Source: CAYWRO01 sp964460345 (lineage in GTDB: Bacteria > Planctomycetota > Phycisphaerae > Phycisphaerales > UBA1924). From it: a DNA stretch of 62,711 bases. The DNA is taken from contig CAYWRO010000014.1 in assembly GCA_964460345.1 (NCBI GenBank), positions 1 to 62,711 of the forward strand, in the 5' to 3' direction. A model generated the notes under the pieces. That model searched no databases. It worked only from the letters and a program-made list of their open reading frames with translations, and had not been told where the DNA came from. Position 1 is the first letter of the stretch. The number at the start of each line of letters is the position of its first letter. A program made the translations under genes and the position numbers. This document shows, piece after piece, positions 34,262 to 42,251 of the stretch.

Positions 34262-34533
34262 GAGCGGGTGGGGGATCAGGCCCGTCAAGCTGACCGTTTG
34301 CGGTCGCGACCCCCCTCCTTCAAAGAGCACCCTGGTGGCGGCTGGATGTCGCCCCGTTGGGGAAATCCGCCAAAGAGGAACGAGTTTGAGGTATGTGACG
34401 CTTCCCGAGGGAACGTCGCCTCTGCACAGGTACCGGATGGAAACCCGGTTCGAGCACGCGGGCTACACAACCCGGCGCTCAGCGGCCCATTAACAGGGCT
34501 CCGCGGCTCACAAGCAGTCCGAGAGAAAACAAC
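34262..34533 (+). promoter_or_regulatory. Long structured 5' leader of rho
   Basis: About 270 nt separate the promoter from the rho ATG and contain no convincing gene. Successive hairpins are visible: GACCG/CGGTC at 34292-34305; GGAT..CCCC/GGGG..ATCC at 34344-34368; a composite 34388-34422 (GAGG, GACG, TTCCC paired with GGGAA, CGTC, CCTC); ACCGG/CCGGT at 34432-34449; and 34452-34480 (GAGC, GCGGG paired with CCC, GC, GCTC). Autoregulation by attenuation is known for E. coli rho. I found no match to a known riboswitch, tRNA or tmRNA. Confidence 0.5.
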
Positions 34534-36213
34534 ATGGCGAAGCAGACAGACGCGGTTGCGGATAAGCCGTCCACCAAACCGGCCCGTGGACGTGCGGCAA
34601 AGGAATCGACTCAGGAGGGGGCGCGTCAGGAAAGCACGCCGCGCTCAGAGGCGGCACAGCAGCCCCAGAAGAACGAAGGCGGCGAAGCACGCCCGCAGTC
34701 CGGCAGCGCAGCGCCCTCCCAGGATCGTCCGCGCCCGTCCGGAAACGGCGGGCAGCAGCAGTTCCCCGGCGGCGGCAAGCGACGCAAGCGCAAGAAGCGC
34801 AAGGGCGGAGCCCCCGGCGGCCCGTCGTACGGCGCTCCATCCGGCGGCGGCAACCAGTACGACTTCGTGCTCCCCTCCGACGAGGAACTCGAGCGCGAGG
34901 CAGCCGAACTGGAGAAGGTCGCCGCCAAGTCGGACCCCAAGGCGCTCAAGGAGAGCCTCAGCATCTCGCAGCTCCAGCGCATGGAGATCGACGAACTGCA
35001 CGAGGTCGCCGCCAAGGAGGGGCTGGAGGATTACAACCAGACCCCCAAGCAGGAACTGGTCTTCAAGATCCTCAAGACCCGCGCCGCCAAGCAGGGGCTC
35101 ATGTTCGGCGAGGGCACGCTGGAGATCATGCCCGACCGCTTCGGCTTTCTCCGCAGCGCCGAGCAGAGCTACCTCTCCGGTCCCGATGACATTTACGTCT
35201 CCCCGACGCTCATCCGTCGCTTCGGCCTGAAGAAGGGCATGATCGTCAAGGGCCTGATCCGCCCGCCGAAGGAGAGCGAGCGTTACTTCGCGCTGCTGCG
35301 CGTCGACGAGGTCAACGGGCGCGACCCCAAGCTCGTCCACAATCTCAGCAGCTTCGAGGACATGACGCCCCTTCACCCGGAGGAGCGCTACATCCTCGAG
35401 ACCGAGCCGAACGTCATCGAGACGCGCATCATCGACCTGGTGACGCCGCTGGGCAAGGGCCAGCGCGCCTTGATCGTTGCCCCGCCGCGAACCGGCAAGA
35501 CGGTCATCCTGCAGAAGATCACGCAGGCGATCAGCAAGAACTACCCGGACGTCAAGATCATCGTTCTCCTCGTCGACGAGCGCCCGGAAGAAGTCACCGA
35601 CTTCCGTCGCAACACGGAGCGCTCCGTCGAGGTCGTCGCCAGCACGTTTGACGAGCAGTCCGGCCGGCACGTGCAGGTCGCCGAGATGGTGATCGAGAAG
35701 GCCAAGCGCATGGTCGAGTTCGGCGACGATGTCGTCATCCTGCTCGACTCCATCACGCGCCTCGCCCGCGCCTACAACGCCGAGATGCCGCACTCCGGCA
35801 AGATCATGACCGGCGGCCTGGACTCCAACGCCCTGCAGCGTCCCAAGAAGTTCTTCGGCGCGGCCCGCGCGATTGAGGGCGGTGGCTCGCTGACCATCAT
35901 CGGCACGGCCCTGGTCGATACCGGCTCCAAGATGGACGAGGTCATTTTCGAGGAGTTCAAGGGGACCGGTAACTCCGAGCTCCACCTGGACCGCCGCCTC
36001 GTCGAGAAGCGCATCTGGCCCGCCATCGACGTGGCCGCCTCCGGCACCCGCCGCGAGGAACTGCTGCTGGACCCCAAGGAGCTGGAACTCGTGTACCGTC
36101 TCCGCAAGGTGCTGTCCGATATGAACGTGGTCGAGGCCATGGAGCTGCTCAAGAGCCGCCTCGGACGCGTCAAGACCAACGCCGAGTTCCTCGTCACGAT
36201 GAACATGGGATGA
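34534..36213 (+). CDS. rho: Transcription termination factor Rho (main copy)
   Basis: Hexameric RNA helicase that ends transcription. Of 559 residues, the first 110 are a low-complexity Lys/Arg/Gln/Ser/Pro extension with a basic patch (GGGKRRKRKKRKGGAPGG), common in high-GC bacteria. Then come the Rho_N helical domain (LSISQLQRMEIDELHEVAAK), the cold-shock-like RNA-binding domain (IMPDRFGFLRS, SGPDDIYVSPTLIRRFGL), and the ATPase: P-loop VAPPRTGKT, LLVDERPEEVTDF, VILLDSITRLARAYN, Q loop SGKIMTGG, R loop DTGSKMDEVI, arginine finger SGTRREEL. All functional residues are intact. It is preceded by a long structured leader. Confidence 0.95.
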   Translation: MAKQTDAVADKPSTKPARGRAAKESTQEGARQESTPRSEAAQQPQKNEGGEARPQSGSAAPSQDRPRPSGNGGQQQFPGGGKRRKRKKRKGGAPGGPSYGAPSGGGNQYDFVLPSDEELEREAAELEKVAAKSDPKALKESLSISQLQRMEIDELHEVAAKEGLEDYNQTPKQELVFKILKTRAAKQGLMFGEGTLEIMPDRFGFLRSAEQSYLSGPDDIYVSPTLIRRFGLKKGMIVKGLIRPPKESERYFALLRVDEVNGRDPKLVHNLSSFEDMTPLHPEERYILETEPNVIETRIIDLVTPLGKGQRALIVAPPRTGKTVILQKITQAISKNYPDVKIIVLLVDERPEEVTDFRRNTERSVEVVASTFDEQSGRHVQVAEMVIEKAKRMVEFGDDVVILLDSITRLARAYNAEMPHSGKIMTGGLDSNALQRPKKFFGAARAIEGGGSLTIIGTALVDTGSKMDEVIFEEFKGTGNSELHLDRRLVEKRIWPAIDVAASGTRREELLLDPKELELVYRLRKVLSDMNVVEAMELLKSRLGRVKTNAEFLVTMNMG

Positions 36214-36318
36214 TCGGGCCGCGTCTACAGGAGCCGGGCAACAGTGCCGTCACGCGGCGGCCCCCGGTTGTCGTGGTTTGGAGGTCTATAGTGGCCGCTG
36301 CGAAGCGGAGGCCGCAAG

Positions 36319-36603
36319 GTGGTGGTCAGTCGATGGTTCTGGATCGGGTCCCTCGGCGTGTTGCTCGTGATCGTCGGCCTGCTGGCGATGATCGAGTGGC
36401 CGCGTCGAATCGGCGATTTCACCGCCGCGGCCCCGAACGGCTGGATTCCGCTCGGGGTGCTCCTGATCGCCGTCGGCCAGTTCGCCATCGCCACGACCGC
36501 AGCGCACCTGGCGCCGCAGGCAGACGACCGGGTCATCACGGCCTTTCAGCTCGGCCCGCTCGCCCTCATGCTGCTCTTCTTCGTGGTCTGGTTCCTCTTT
36601 TAG
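36319..36603 (+). CDS. Small membrane protein, function unknown
   Basis: 94 residues with three hydrophobic segments (WFWIGSLGVLLVIVGLLAMI; GWIPLGVLLIAVGQFAIAT; ITAFQLGPLALMLLFFVVWF). GTG start at 36319 with GCGGAGG upstream. It follows rho by 105 nt and its end overlaps the signal-peptide region of the next gene in another frame, so the two are probably coupled. Confidence 0.65.
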   Translation: MVVSRWFWIGSLGVLLVIVGLLAMIEWPRRIGDFTAAAPNGWIPLGVLLIAVGQFAIATTAAHLAPQADDRVITAFQLGPLALMLLFFVVWFLF

Positions 36604-39005
36604 TTCTCGTCGTTCTCGCGGCGGTCCCCCGCGCGGCCAGGGCGCAAGGCGATGTGGACGCCCTCGCCGCCCGCGAGGTCGCCCGCATCGCGCAGCTCGA
36701 CCTGCGCCGAACGCCCACGCCCACCGCCGCCGACTTTGCCATCGCGGCGGACGTCCTCCGCATCGCCCACGCCCTTGCGCCGGACGATGAGCAGATCCTC
36801 CGTCTGCTCATCGAGGCGGTCGGGCAGGGGGGCGGCGCGCCGGAGGAGGTCACCAGCCTCTCCCGCACGCTGCTCGCGCTCAACAGCAAGGACACGGTCA
36901 CGCAGCTTCGCGTCATCTCTGACGCCATCAGCCGCCTCCAGAGCGTGGATGCACGGCTCGCCGCTTACGACAACTATCTCGGCCCCCGCGGCCGCTCGCT
37001 GGACGCTTCCGTCCGCAGTCGCCTGGCGCTTGATGCGGCCCTCCTCCTGCGCGAGCGGGGCGACATCGAGGGCTTCGCCGAGCGCCTGAGCCTCGCCGCG
37101 GAGCTCGATTCGACCAACAAGGACGCCGCGGCCCTGGCCGTCACCTTCTTCACGCAGCGCGTCAACGACGCCGTCGGCCGCTTTGAACTGCTTGAAAATC
37201 TCCTGCTGGCCGATCCCTTTGATTCGGAGACTCACCTGGTCGTGGCGCGCGAGCTCAGCTCCGGCGGCGCGTGGGCCGAGGCGCAGCGCTTCTACGACAT
37301 GCACTCGACGATCCTGGCCCACCTCGGCCAGCGCACGCACGAGCAGATCGTCGCCGAGTCACTGATGGCGCGCTGGAACGAAGCCGGCGCGGCCTCCCTC
37401 CTTCGCGAACTTCGCGATGCGATCGAGTCGCAGCGTGAGCGCGTCCGCCGCGCCCGGCGGCAGCTTGAAGAGGCCGGACAGCCTCTCGATGAGTTCGAGC
37501 GGCCGGAGGACATCCGCCTGGCCGCTTCCGTTGAGCGCGTCCGTCTCATTGCCGCCGCGGCGCTCGGCGATGCGGCTCAGCTTGATTACGCCCGGCGCGA
37601 ATACCTCGACGGCCTGGCGGGGCAGGAAGCGATCCTCACCGACCCCGCGCTGCGACCGGAGTCGATGACGGAGGAGGCCGCGGCGCAGGGCCTGCGCATC
37701 ATCCGGGCCGAGTCGGCGTGGTCTTTCCTCTGGGCCGGCTTCAACACCGAGCAGGCCGCCGAGATCATTGAGTCCCAGGTGGAAGCCGTTGAGAACGCGG
37801 ACGCGCAGAAGCGTTACCGCGGCATGCTCCTGCTTCGCCAGGGTGACATCGCCGGCGGCCGCGCCCTGCTGCAGGAGGTGCAGGACGTCCAGCCGCTCGC
37901 GCTCGTGGGCCTGGCGATCGCCGAAGAACTGCAAGGTCGCCCGCAGGAAGCCGCGGCGATTTGCGCCGATATCGCAATGCTCATGCCCGGCTCGCTCGCC
38001 GGCGCCTGGGCCCGCACGCGACATGAGGTTCTCACCGGTTCGCCGGCTCCGTTGCCGGAACAGGCCGGCGATCTGCGCTCGCTCGCGCAGGCGGTGCCGG
38101 CGTGGCTGGATGGCATGGTGCGCAATCCGACGCGCGCGGTGCACCTGCGCACGCGCCTCGATCCGGACACAATCGACGTCCTCGGCTCGACTCGCCTCAC
38201 GATCAGCGTGAAGAACACGTCGCGCATTCCCCTGGCCGTCGGCCCGGAGAAGGTCATTAACTCCCGCCTGCTGCTGAGCCCACAGATCCAGGTCGGCATC
38301 GCGAACGCGCCGTCGGCCGACATCTCGCACGTCCTCAGCGCCGAGCGCCGCCTTCGTTTGATGCCCGGAGATGAGTACACCTTCACCGTCGACCCCTGCG
38401 ACGGCCTGCTCGGCACGGTCATGCACGAACTCGCCGGGCGCTCGCTCCGGATGCGCTGGCGCGTCCTTCAGGGCTTCACCATCAACGATCAGGGCGCTTA
38501 CACCCGCGCTCCCCTCGGGCAGGCGGCGCAGACGCCCATGCTCTACCGCCATCCCTCGCGCCTCGCCGATTCCGGCGCGCAGCAGCTTGAAGAGTGGATC
38601 CGCACCGGCACCGCGCTGGATGTCGCCGAAGCCCTCTGCGTCCTGCGCTGGAAGCTTGGTGAACAGGCCAACGCCGGATTCCCGGCCGATGAACTGCTCG
38701 CCATCGGCAGCGCTCTGGCCGATCGCTACCCGCGGCTCAACCGCGCCGAGCGATTCTTCATCGCCGCGCTGCTGCCCCTCGGCGTTCAGAGCCCCTGGCT
38801 CGCTCCCGTGGATGAAGCGATCGCCGCCGAGCAGGATGCCGACGTCGCCCTCGTCGCATTCCTCGTCCGCGCAGACGGCAGGCCCGAGTCTCCCCTGCAC
38901 GCCGCGGCGGCCAATGCGGATGATGAACGCCTCCGCAGCGCTGCCGAGCGCCTCCAGCTCAGGCGTGAAGGCGCAGCTTCGGGAGCCGCGCGCCGGAGCA
39001 ACTGA
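36588..39005 (+). CDS. Large exported helical-repeat protein, function unknown; start uncertain
   Basis: About 800 residues. A hydrophobic export signal (LVPLLVLVVLAAVPRAARA, cleavage before QGD) is followed by about 500 residues of helical repeats resembling TPRs (ALLLRERGDIEGFAERLSLA; ALMARW..; GMLLLRQGDIAGGRALLQEV). A beta-domain comes next (STRLTISVKNTSRIPLAVG), then a helical C-terminus. The signal sequence has no ATG, GTG or TTG in frame: the nearest candidate is CTG at 36588, inside the end of the upstream gene. The long upstream reading frame is Arg-rich noise over that gene. A CTG start, coupling, or a frameshift are possible. The gene overlaps the next by one base. Confidence 0.65.
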   Translation: MVPLLVLVVLAAVPRAARAQGDVDALAAREVARIAQLDLRRTPTPTAADFAIAADVLRIAHALAPDDEQILRLLIEAVGQGGGAPEEVTSLSRTLLALNSKDTVTQLRVISDAISRLQSVDARLAAYDNYLGPRGRSLDASVRSRLALDAALLLRERGDIEGFAERLSLAAELDSTNKDAAALAVTFFTQRVNDAVGRFELLENLLLADPFDSETHLVVARELSSGGAWAEAQRFYDMHSTILAHLGQRTHEQIVAESLMARWNEAGAASLLRELRDAIESQRERVRRARRQLEEAGQPLDEFERPEDIRLAASVERVRLIAAAALGDAAQLDYARREYLDGLAGQEAILTDPALRPESMTEEAAAQGLRIIRAESAWSFLWAGFNTEQAAEIIESQVEAVENADAQKRYRGMLLLRQGDIAGGRALLQEVQDVQPLALVGLAIAEELQGRPQEAAAICADIAMLMPGSLAGAWARTRHEVLTGSPAPLPEQAGDLRSLAQAVPAWLDGMVRNPTRAVHLRTRLDPDTIDVLGSTRLTISVKNTSRIPLAVGPEKVINSRLLLSPQIQVGIANAPSADISHVLSAERRLRLMPGDEYTFTVDPCDGLLGTVMHELAGRSLRMRWRVLQGFTINDQGAYTRAPLGQAAQTPMLYRHPSRLADSGAQQLEEWIRTGTALDVAEALCVLRWKLGEQANAGFPADELLAIGSALADRYPRLNRAERFFIAALLPLGVQSPWLAPVDEAIAAEQDADVALVAFLVRADGRPESPLHAAAANADDERLRSAAERLQLRREGAASGAARRSN

Positions 39006-40021
39006 TGGCCACATCGCCCGACCTCTCCCACGCCACCCAACCCGGCGGCGAACGGAGCGACGTCGGGCTCGCTTCGCGGCCGCCGCGCTCACTCAAACGA
39101 TGGCTCTGGATTGTCGCGGGCGCTGCGCTCATGGCGCTGGCCGTCTTTGTCGCGCTGCGCAGCGGCGGCATGGGGCACGCGGCGGAGTCACTCCGCCAAG
39201 CCGCGCCCGCAACGGTCGCCGCGCTGCTCCTCCTGCCTGTTGCGAGTTGGCTGCTCACCACCACGCTCTTCTGGGCGCTCACCATCCGCTTCGGCCGCGT
39301 TCGCTGGACGGAGATGGCCGCCCTCATCGGGGCGTCATGGCTGTTGAACAACCTTCCCATGCGCCCCGGCATGCTCGGCCGCGTCGCGTACCACCGCCTT
39401 GTGAATGACATCCCCGTCGCCGCTTCCGTGCGCGTGATGCTCGAGGCGCTCATCTGCTCCGCATTGGCCGGCGCGCTCGCCACGGCCGGACTCGCCGCGG
39501 CGGCCGGGCACATGCTCGCAGCGCTCGTTCTGCTTGCCGGGGCGGGCGTCGCCGCGGCGTTCGCCCTGCGGATGCTCCGCCGACGGAAGACCCCATTGCC
39601 CCTGTCTCTCCTGCTCCTCGGCACGCTGATTCGCCTGGTCGATATCGGCGGCTGGGTCTTCCGCTACTGGCTCCTGCTCCGCCTCGCGGGCCTGTCCGCC
39701 TCCGCCATTGAGGCCCTTGCAGTGACCATTGCCAGCATGCTCGCTTCCATGACCCCCGTCCAGTTCGGCCTCCGCGAGTGGGCCGTGGGGCTCGCCGCGG
39801 CCGCCGCGGGGCACGGCGGCGACCCCGCCCAGGTCCTCTCCATGGGCCTCGCGGCGGACGTCCTCAACCGGGGAATCGAACTGCTTCTGGCCCTTCCCCT
39901 CGGTCTGGCGGCCTTTTTCCTCATTTCCCGGGGCGTCCGGGCCGCCCGCAGCGTCCCCCGCGCGGACAATACAGACAAGGCCGCCGGTATGCCGGAACGT
40001 CCAGCCCGGCCGGATACCTAG
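39005..40021 (+). CDS. Multi-pass membrane protein (LPG synthase TM-like / flippase-like)
   Basis: 338 residues with about eight transmembrane helices (LWIVAGAALMALAVFVALRS; VAALLLLPVASWLLTTTLFW; ALICSALAGALATAGL). The pattern WLLNNLPMRPGMLGRVAYHR, then MLASMTPVQFGLREW and ADVLNRGIELLLALPLGL, is that of the UPF0104 / lysylphosphatidylglycerol-synthase transmembrane domain family, whose members act as lipid flippases or scramblases. No synthase domain is attached. It overlaps the preceding exported protein gene by one base (TGATG), so the two are coupled. Confidence 0.8.
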   Translation: MATSPDLSHATQPGGERSDVGLASRPPRSLKRWLWIVAGAALMALAVFVALRSGGMGHAAESLRQAAPATVAALLLLPVASWLLTTTLFWALTIRFGRVRWTEMAALIGASWLLNNLPMRPGMLGRVAYHRLVNDIPVAASVRVMLEALICSALAGALATAGLAAAAGHMLAALVLLAGAGVAAAFALRMLRRRKTPLPLSLLLLGTLIRLVDIGGWVFRYWLLLRLAGLSASAIEALAVTIASMLASMTPVQFGLREWAVGLAAAAAGHGGDPAQVLSMGLAADVLNRGIELLLALPLGLAAFFLISRGVRAARSVPRADNTDKAAGMPERPARPDT

Positions 40022-40175
40022 AACAGGAATACCCGATTTTGGGTATATACACAGGGGGTGGAGTGGGCCGATGAATGGGTGGGACGACAACGCGAGAACG
40101 GACTTGAGCCTTCACGGGGCCGGGCAGACCGCCCGTCCCACGCCCCGTACCGCGCGCAGCAGGGAACGCTGAACG
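40022..40175 (+). promoter_or_regulatory. Upstream region of the DUF444 gene with a palindrome
   Basis: Contains the inverted repeat ATACCC-GATTTT-GGGTAT (about 40029-40046) overlapping an AT-rich TATATAC stretch that may be a -10. This could be an operator, but no matching regulator is near. Confidence 0.35.
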
Positions 40176-41288
40176 ATGGTAAACAAGATTGAACAGGACC
40201 ACCAGCGCTTCCGCCAGATCGTCCGCGGCAAGATCCGCCGCGAGTTGCGACGCTTTATCTCCCGCGGCGAGTTGATCGGCCGCGAGGGCAAGCGCTTCGT
40301 CTCGATCCCGGTTCACGACATCGACATCCCGACCTTCCGCTACGGAGACAACTCCGGCGGCGTCGGCATGGGTGATGGCGACGAGGGTGACAAGGTCGGC
40401 CCCGGCCAGGGCGCGCAGGGCGGCACGCAGGAAGGCAAGCACATCCTCGAGGTCGACGTCTCGCTGGAAGAACTTGCCGACATTCTCGGCGAAGAGCTTC
40501 AGCTTCCGCGCATCGAGCCCAAGGGCGAGCACCGCATCACCACGGTGAAGGACAAGTATTCCGGCATCCGCCCGACCGGCCCGGCATCACTGCGCCACTT
40601 CAAGCGCACGTATCGCGAAGCGCTCAAGCGCCAGCTTTCGATGGGCGCGTATGACCCGGAAGATCCGGTCATCATTCCCATCCGCAACGACATGCGCTAC
40701 CGGAGCTGGACGGAGGTCAAGAAGCCGCAGTCCAACGCCGTCATCGTCTACATGATGGACGTCTCCGGCTCCATGGGCGATGAGCAGAAGGAGCTTGTCC
40801 GCCTGGAAGCGTTCTGGATCGACACGTGGCTCCGCCGCAACTACGAGGGGATTGAAAGCCGCTACGTCGTCCATGATGTCGTCGCGCAGGAAGTTGACCG
40901 CGCCACGTTCTTCTCGGTGCGAGAGGATGGCGGCACGCGCATCAGTTCCGCCTTCGCGCTGGCGAAGGAACTTCTCGAAGCGCACTACGACCCCGCCGAC
41001 TGGAACGCGTACGTGTTCCACTTCTCCGACGGCGACAACTCCAGCGAGTCCGACAACCGCCTGTGCGTTCAGATTCTCCGCGAGCATCTGCTGCCGCGCA
41101 TCAACATGTTCGGCTACTGCCAGGTCACCAGTCCGTACGGCAGCGGCAGCTTCATCAACGTCCTGCGCGACGCCTTTGAAGGCTCCCCCGGCGAGGGGAA
41201 GCGTGACGAGCGCGTCGTCACCAGCCGCGTCAACGACCGCGACGACATCTACGAATCTCTCCAGACCCTCTTCGAAGCCGGCCGCTAG
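40176..41288 (+). CDS. DUF444 / YeaH-YhbH family protein with vWA domain
   Basis: 370 residues. The N-terminus (FRQIVRGKIRRELRRFISRG) and the central von Willebrand A domain with the metal site (VYMMDVSGSMGDEQKELV, then GGTRISSAF and HFSDGDNSSES) are typical of the DUF444 family: YeaH in E. coli and YhbH in Bacillus, where it is co-regulated with the Ser/Thr kinase YeaG/PrkA and SpoVR in stress or sporulation. Neither partner is present in this window, so the gene is uncoupled here. AGGGAACG precedes the ATG. Function unknown beyond stress association in other species. Confidence 0.9.
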   Translation: MVNKIEQDHQRFRQIVRGKIRRELRRFISRGELIGREGKRFVSIPVHDIDIPTFRYGDNSGGVGMGDGDEGDKVGPGQGAQGGTQEGKHILEVDVSLEELADILGEELQLPRIEPKGEHRITTVKDKYSGIRPTGPASLRHFKRTYREALKRQLSMGAYDPEDPVIIPIRNDMRYRSWTEVKKPQSNAVIVYMMDVSGSMGDEQKELVRLEAFWIDTWLRRNYEGIESRYVVHDVVAQEVDRATFFSVREDGGTRISSAFALAKELLEAHYDPADWNAYVFHFSDGDNSSESDNRLCVQILREHLLPRINMFGYCQVTSPYGSGSFINVLRDAFEGSPGEGKRDERVVTSRVNDRDDIYESLQTLFEAGR

Positions 41289-41295
41289 GCCCGTG

Positions 41296-41366
41296 CCCGT
41301 GGCACAGGCATCCCGCCTGTGGTGCCCCGTGGCACAGGCGTCTCGCCTGTGACGTCCCGCCTGTGA
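41296..41366. repeat. Tandem copies of a dispersed GC-rich hairpin repeat
   Basis: Two near-identical copies (41296-41322 and 41326-41351) of CCGTGGCACAGGC(a/g)TC(c/t)CGCCTGTG and a third partial copy (about 41355-41365). Each has the inverted repeat CACAGGC/GCCTGTG. It starts 8 nt after the DUF444 stop and may act as a transcript end. The translated form (VAQASRL / RRDACATG) is a familiar spurious peptide in planctomycete annotations. Confidence 0.7.
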
Positions 41367-41440
41367 CCCAACCCCTTCCCACCCCCTCGCCCGCATACGA
41401 TTCCTCATTCGGGGCGAACCCCCGCGCGTGAAGTGGAAGC

Positions 41441-41821
41441 ATGTTCTTTTTTCCGGTCTACGCCGTTCTGGTCTGGTATTTTGCGCTCAAGTGGCGTCGC
41501 CGCTGGCGCTCCCTCGCGGCGGTCACCCTCGGCTTCCTGGGCGTCGTCGTGATCTGGATGTTCCACTCCTGGCTGAACGTGCAGACCGACGGACGCATCA
41601 ACGTCTGGTGCCTCCGCGTGCTCCTGGCGCCGTACGGCGCGCTCATCACGTTCGTCGGCCTCTATCTGGCCGCGCTTCCCCGGCGGCCGATCCCGGACCA
41701 CTGCCGCCTGTGCGAGTACGACCTCCGCGGCCTCATCCCCGCCCCGGTGTGTCCGGAGTGCGGCCGGCGGCACGCACCGCTCCCCGGGATCGACCGGCTG
41801 ACCAGCGACCTCGCCGAGTAG
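41441..41821 (+). CDS. Zinc-ribbon membrane protein, function unknown
   Basis: 126 residues: a first helix (MFFFPVYAVLVWYFALKW), a second (SLAAVTLGFLGVVVIWMFHS), a third (LAPYGALITFVGLYLAAL), then a C-terminal zinc ribbon CRLCEYDLRG..CPECGRR. The same helix-plus-ribbon design is found at 60823 and in part at 9195. GTGGAAG lies before the ATG, and TACGAT near 41397 may be a -10. Function unknown; the ribbon may bind metal, protein or nucleic acid at the cytoplasmic face. Confidence 0.75.
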   Translation: MFFFPVYAVLVWYFALKWRRRWRSLAAVTLGFLGVVVIWMFHSWLNVQTDGRINVWCLRVLLAPYGALITFVGLYLAALPRRPIPDHCRLCEYDLRGLIPAPVCPECGRRHAPLPGIDRLTSDLAE

Positions 41822-42251
41822 ACGGCGCAACCCCGATGCGCCGCGGCTGCGACGCAAAACGGAACGTGTTGCGCGCGCAGGAATGTCGATGCGCCGAAGA
41901 AAAATCCGGCTTTTTGAAAATTTCTTAACTCGCGCTCCCGCCCTGCCTTGCGCTTCCGTCTGCCCTCAAAACGGTAACTCCTGCGCGCCCGAAGCGTACC
42001 GCACGCCCAATTGTGGAAGGCCTTCCTCTTTTCGTTTCCAGTTCCCTCACCCCTTGAAAGTCCGGACGAATGAAGACGCGTCGATTGCAGATCTGCTCAT
42101 CCCAAGCCGACCCATGACCGGATCGGCTCCCGTGGCCCGGGCAATGGCCGACATTTGAAGACACGCCTCTCGCGGGAGAGACTTGCGCAACATCGAGTGG
42201 GCGCGCCGGGGACAACGCCGGTGCGCCCATTCTTTTTTGCATCGTGCCAAC
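41822..42251. other. Gene-free region with an AT-rich patch and a terminator
   Basis: No convincing coding sequence on either strand. It holds an unusually AT-rich stretch (about 41899-41930) and ends with a strong plus-strand terminator (42199-42238). Either a long 3' untranslated region of the zinc-ribbon gene or a small RNA. Confidence 0.4.
42199..42238 (+). terminator. Strong Rho-independent terminator
   Basis: GGGCGCgCCGG (42199-42209) pairs with CCGGtGCGCCC (42218-42228) and is followed by ATTCTTTTTT. The T-run is only in the plus direction. Confidence 0.85.

Noticed and set aside
28730..34325. Recurring TCCTTCAAA near 28730, 31625 and 34317 as a regulatory box
   Set aside because: Positions relative to genes and strands are inconsistent and it also occurs inside prmC, so chance is a sufficient explanation.
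34440..34490. tRNA- or tmRNA-like GGTTCGAG in the rho leader
   Set aside because: The loop would be 11 nt, not the 7-nt T loop, there is no acceptor stem or anticodon arm, and no CCA-like end.
36210..36587. N-terminal part of the 931-codon frame that ends at 39005
   Set aside because: Arg/Pro-rich, overlaps a better small membrane-protein gene in another frame and has no ribosome site.
36590..36605. Programmed -1 slippery site at the end of the small membrane-protein gene
   Set aside because: CTC TTT TAG does not fit X-XXY-YYZ and re-pairing in the -1 frame would be poor; left as a start-codon question instead.
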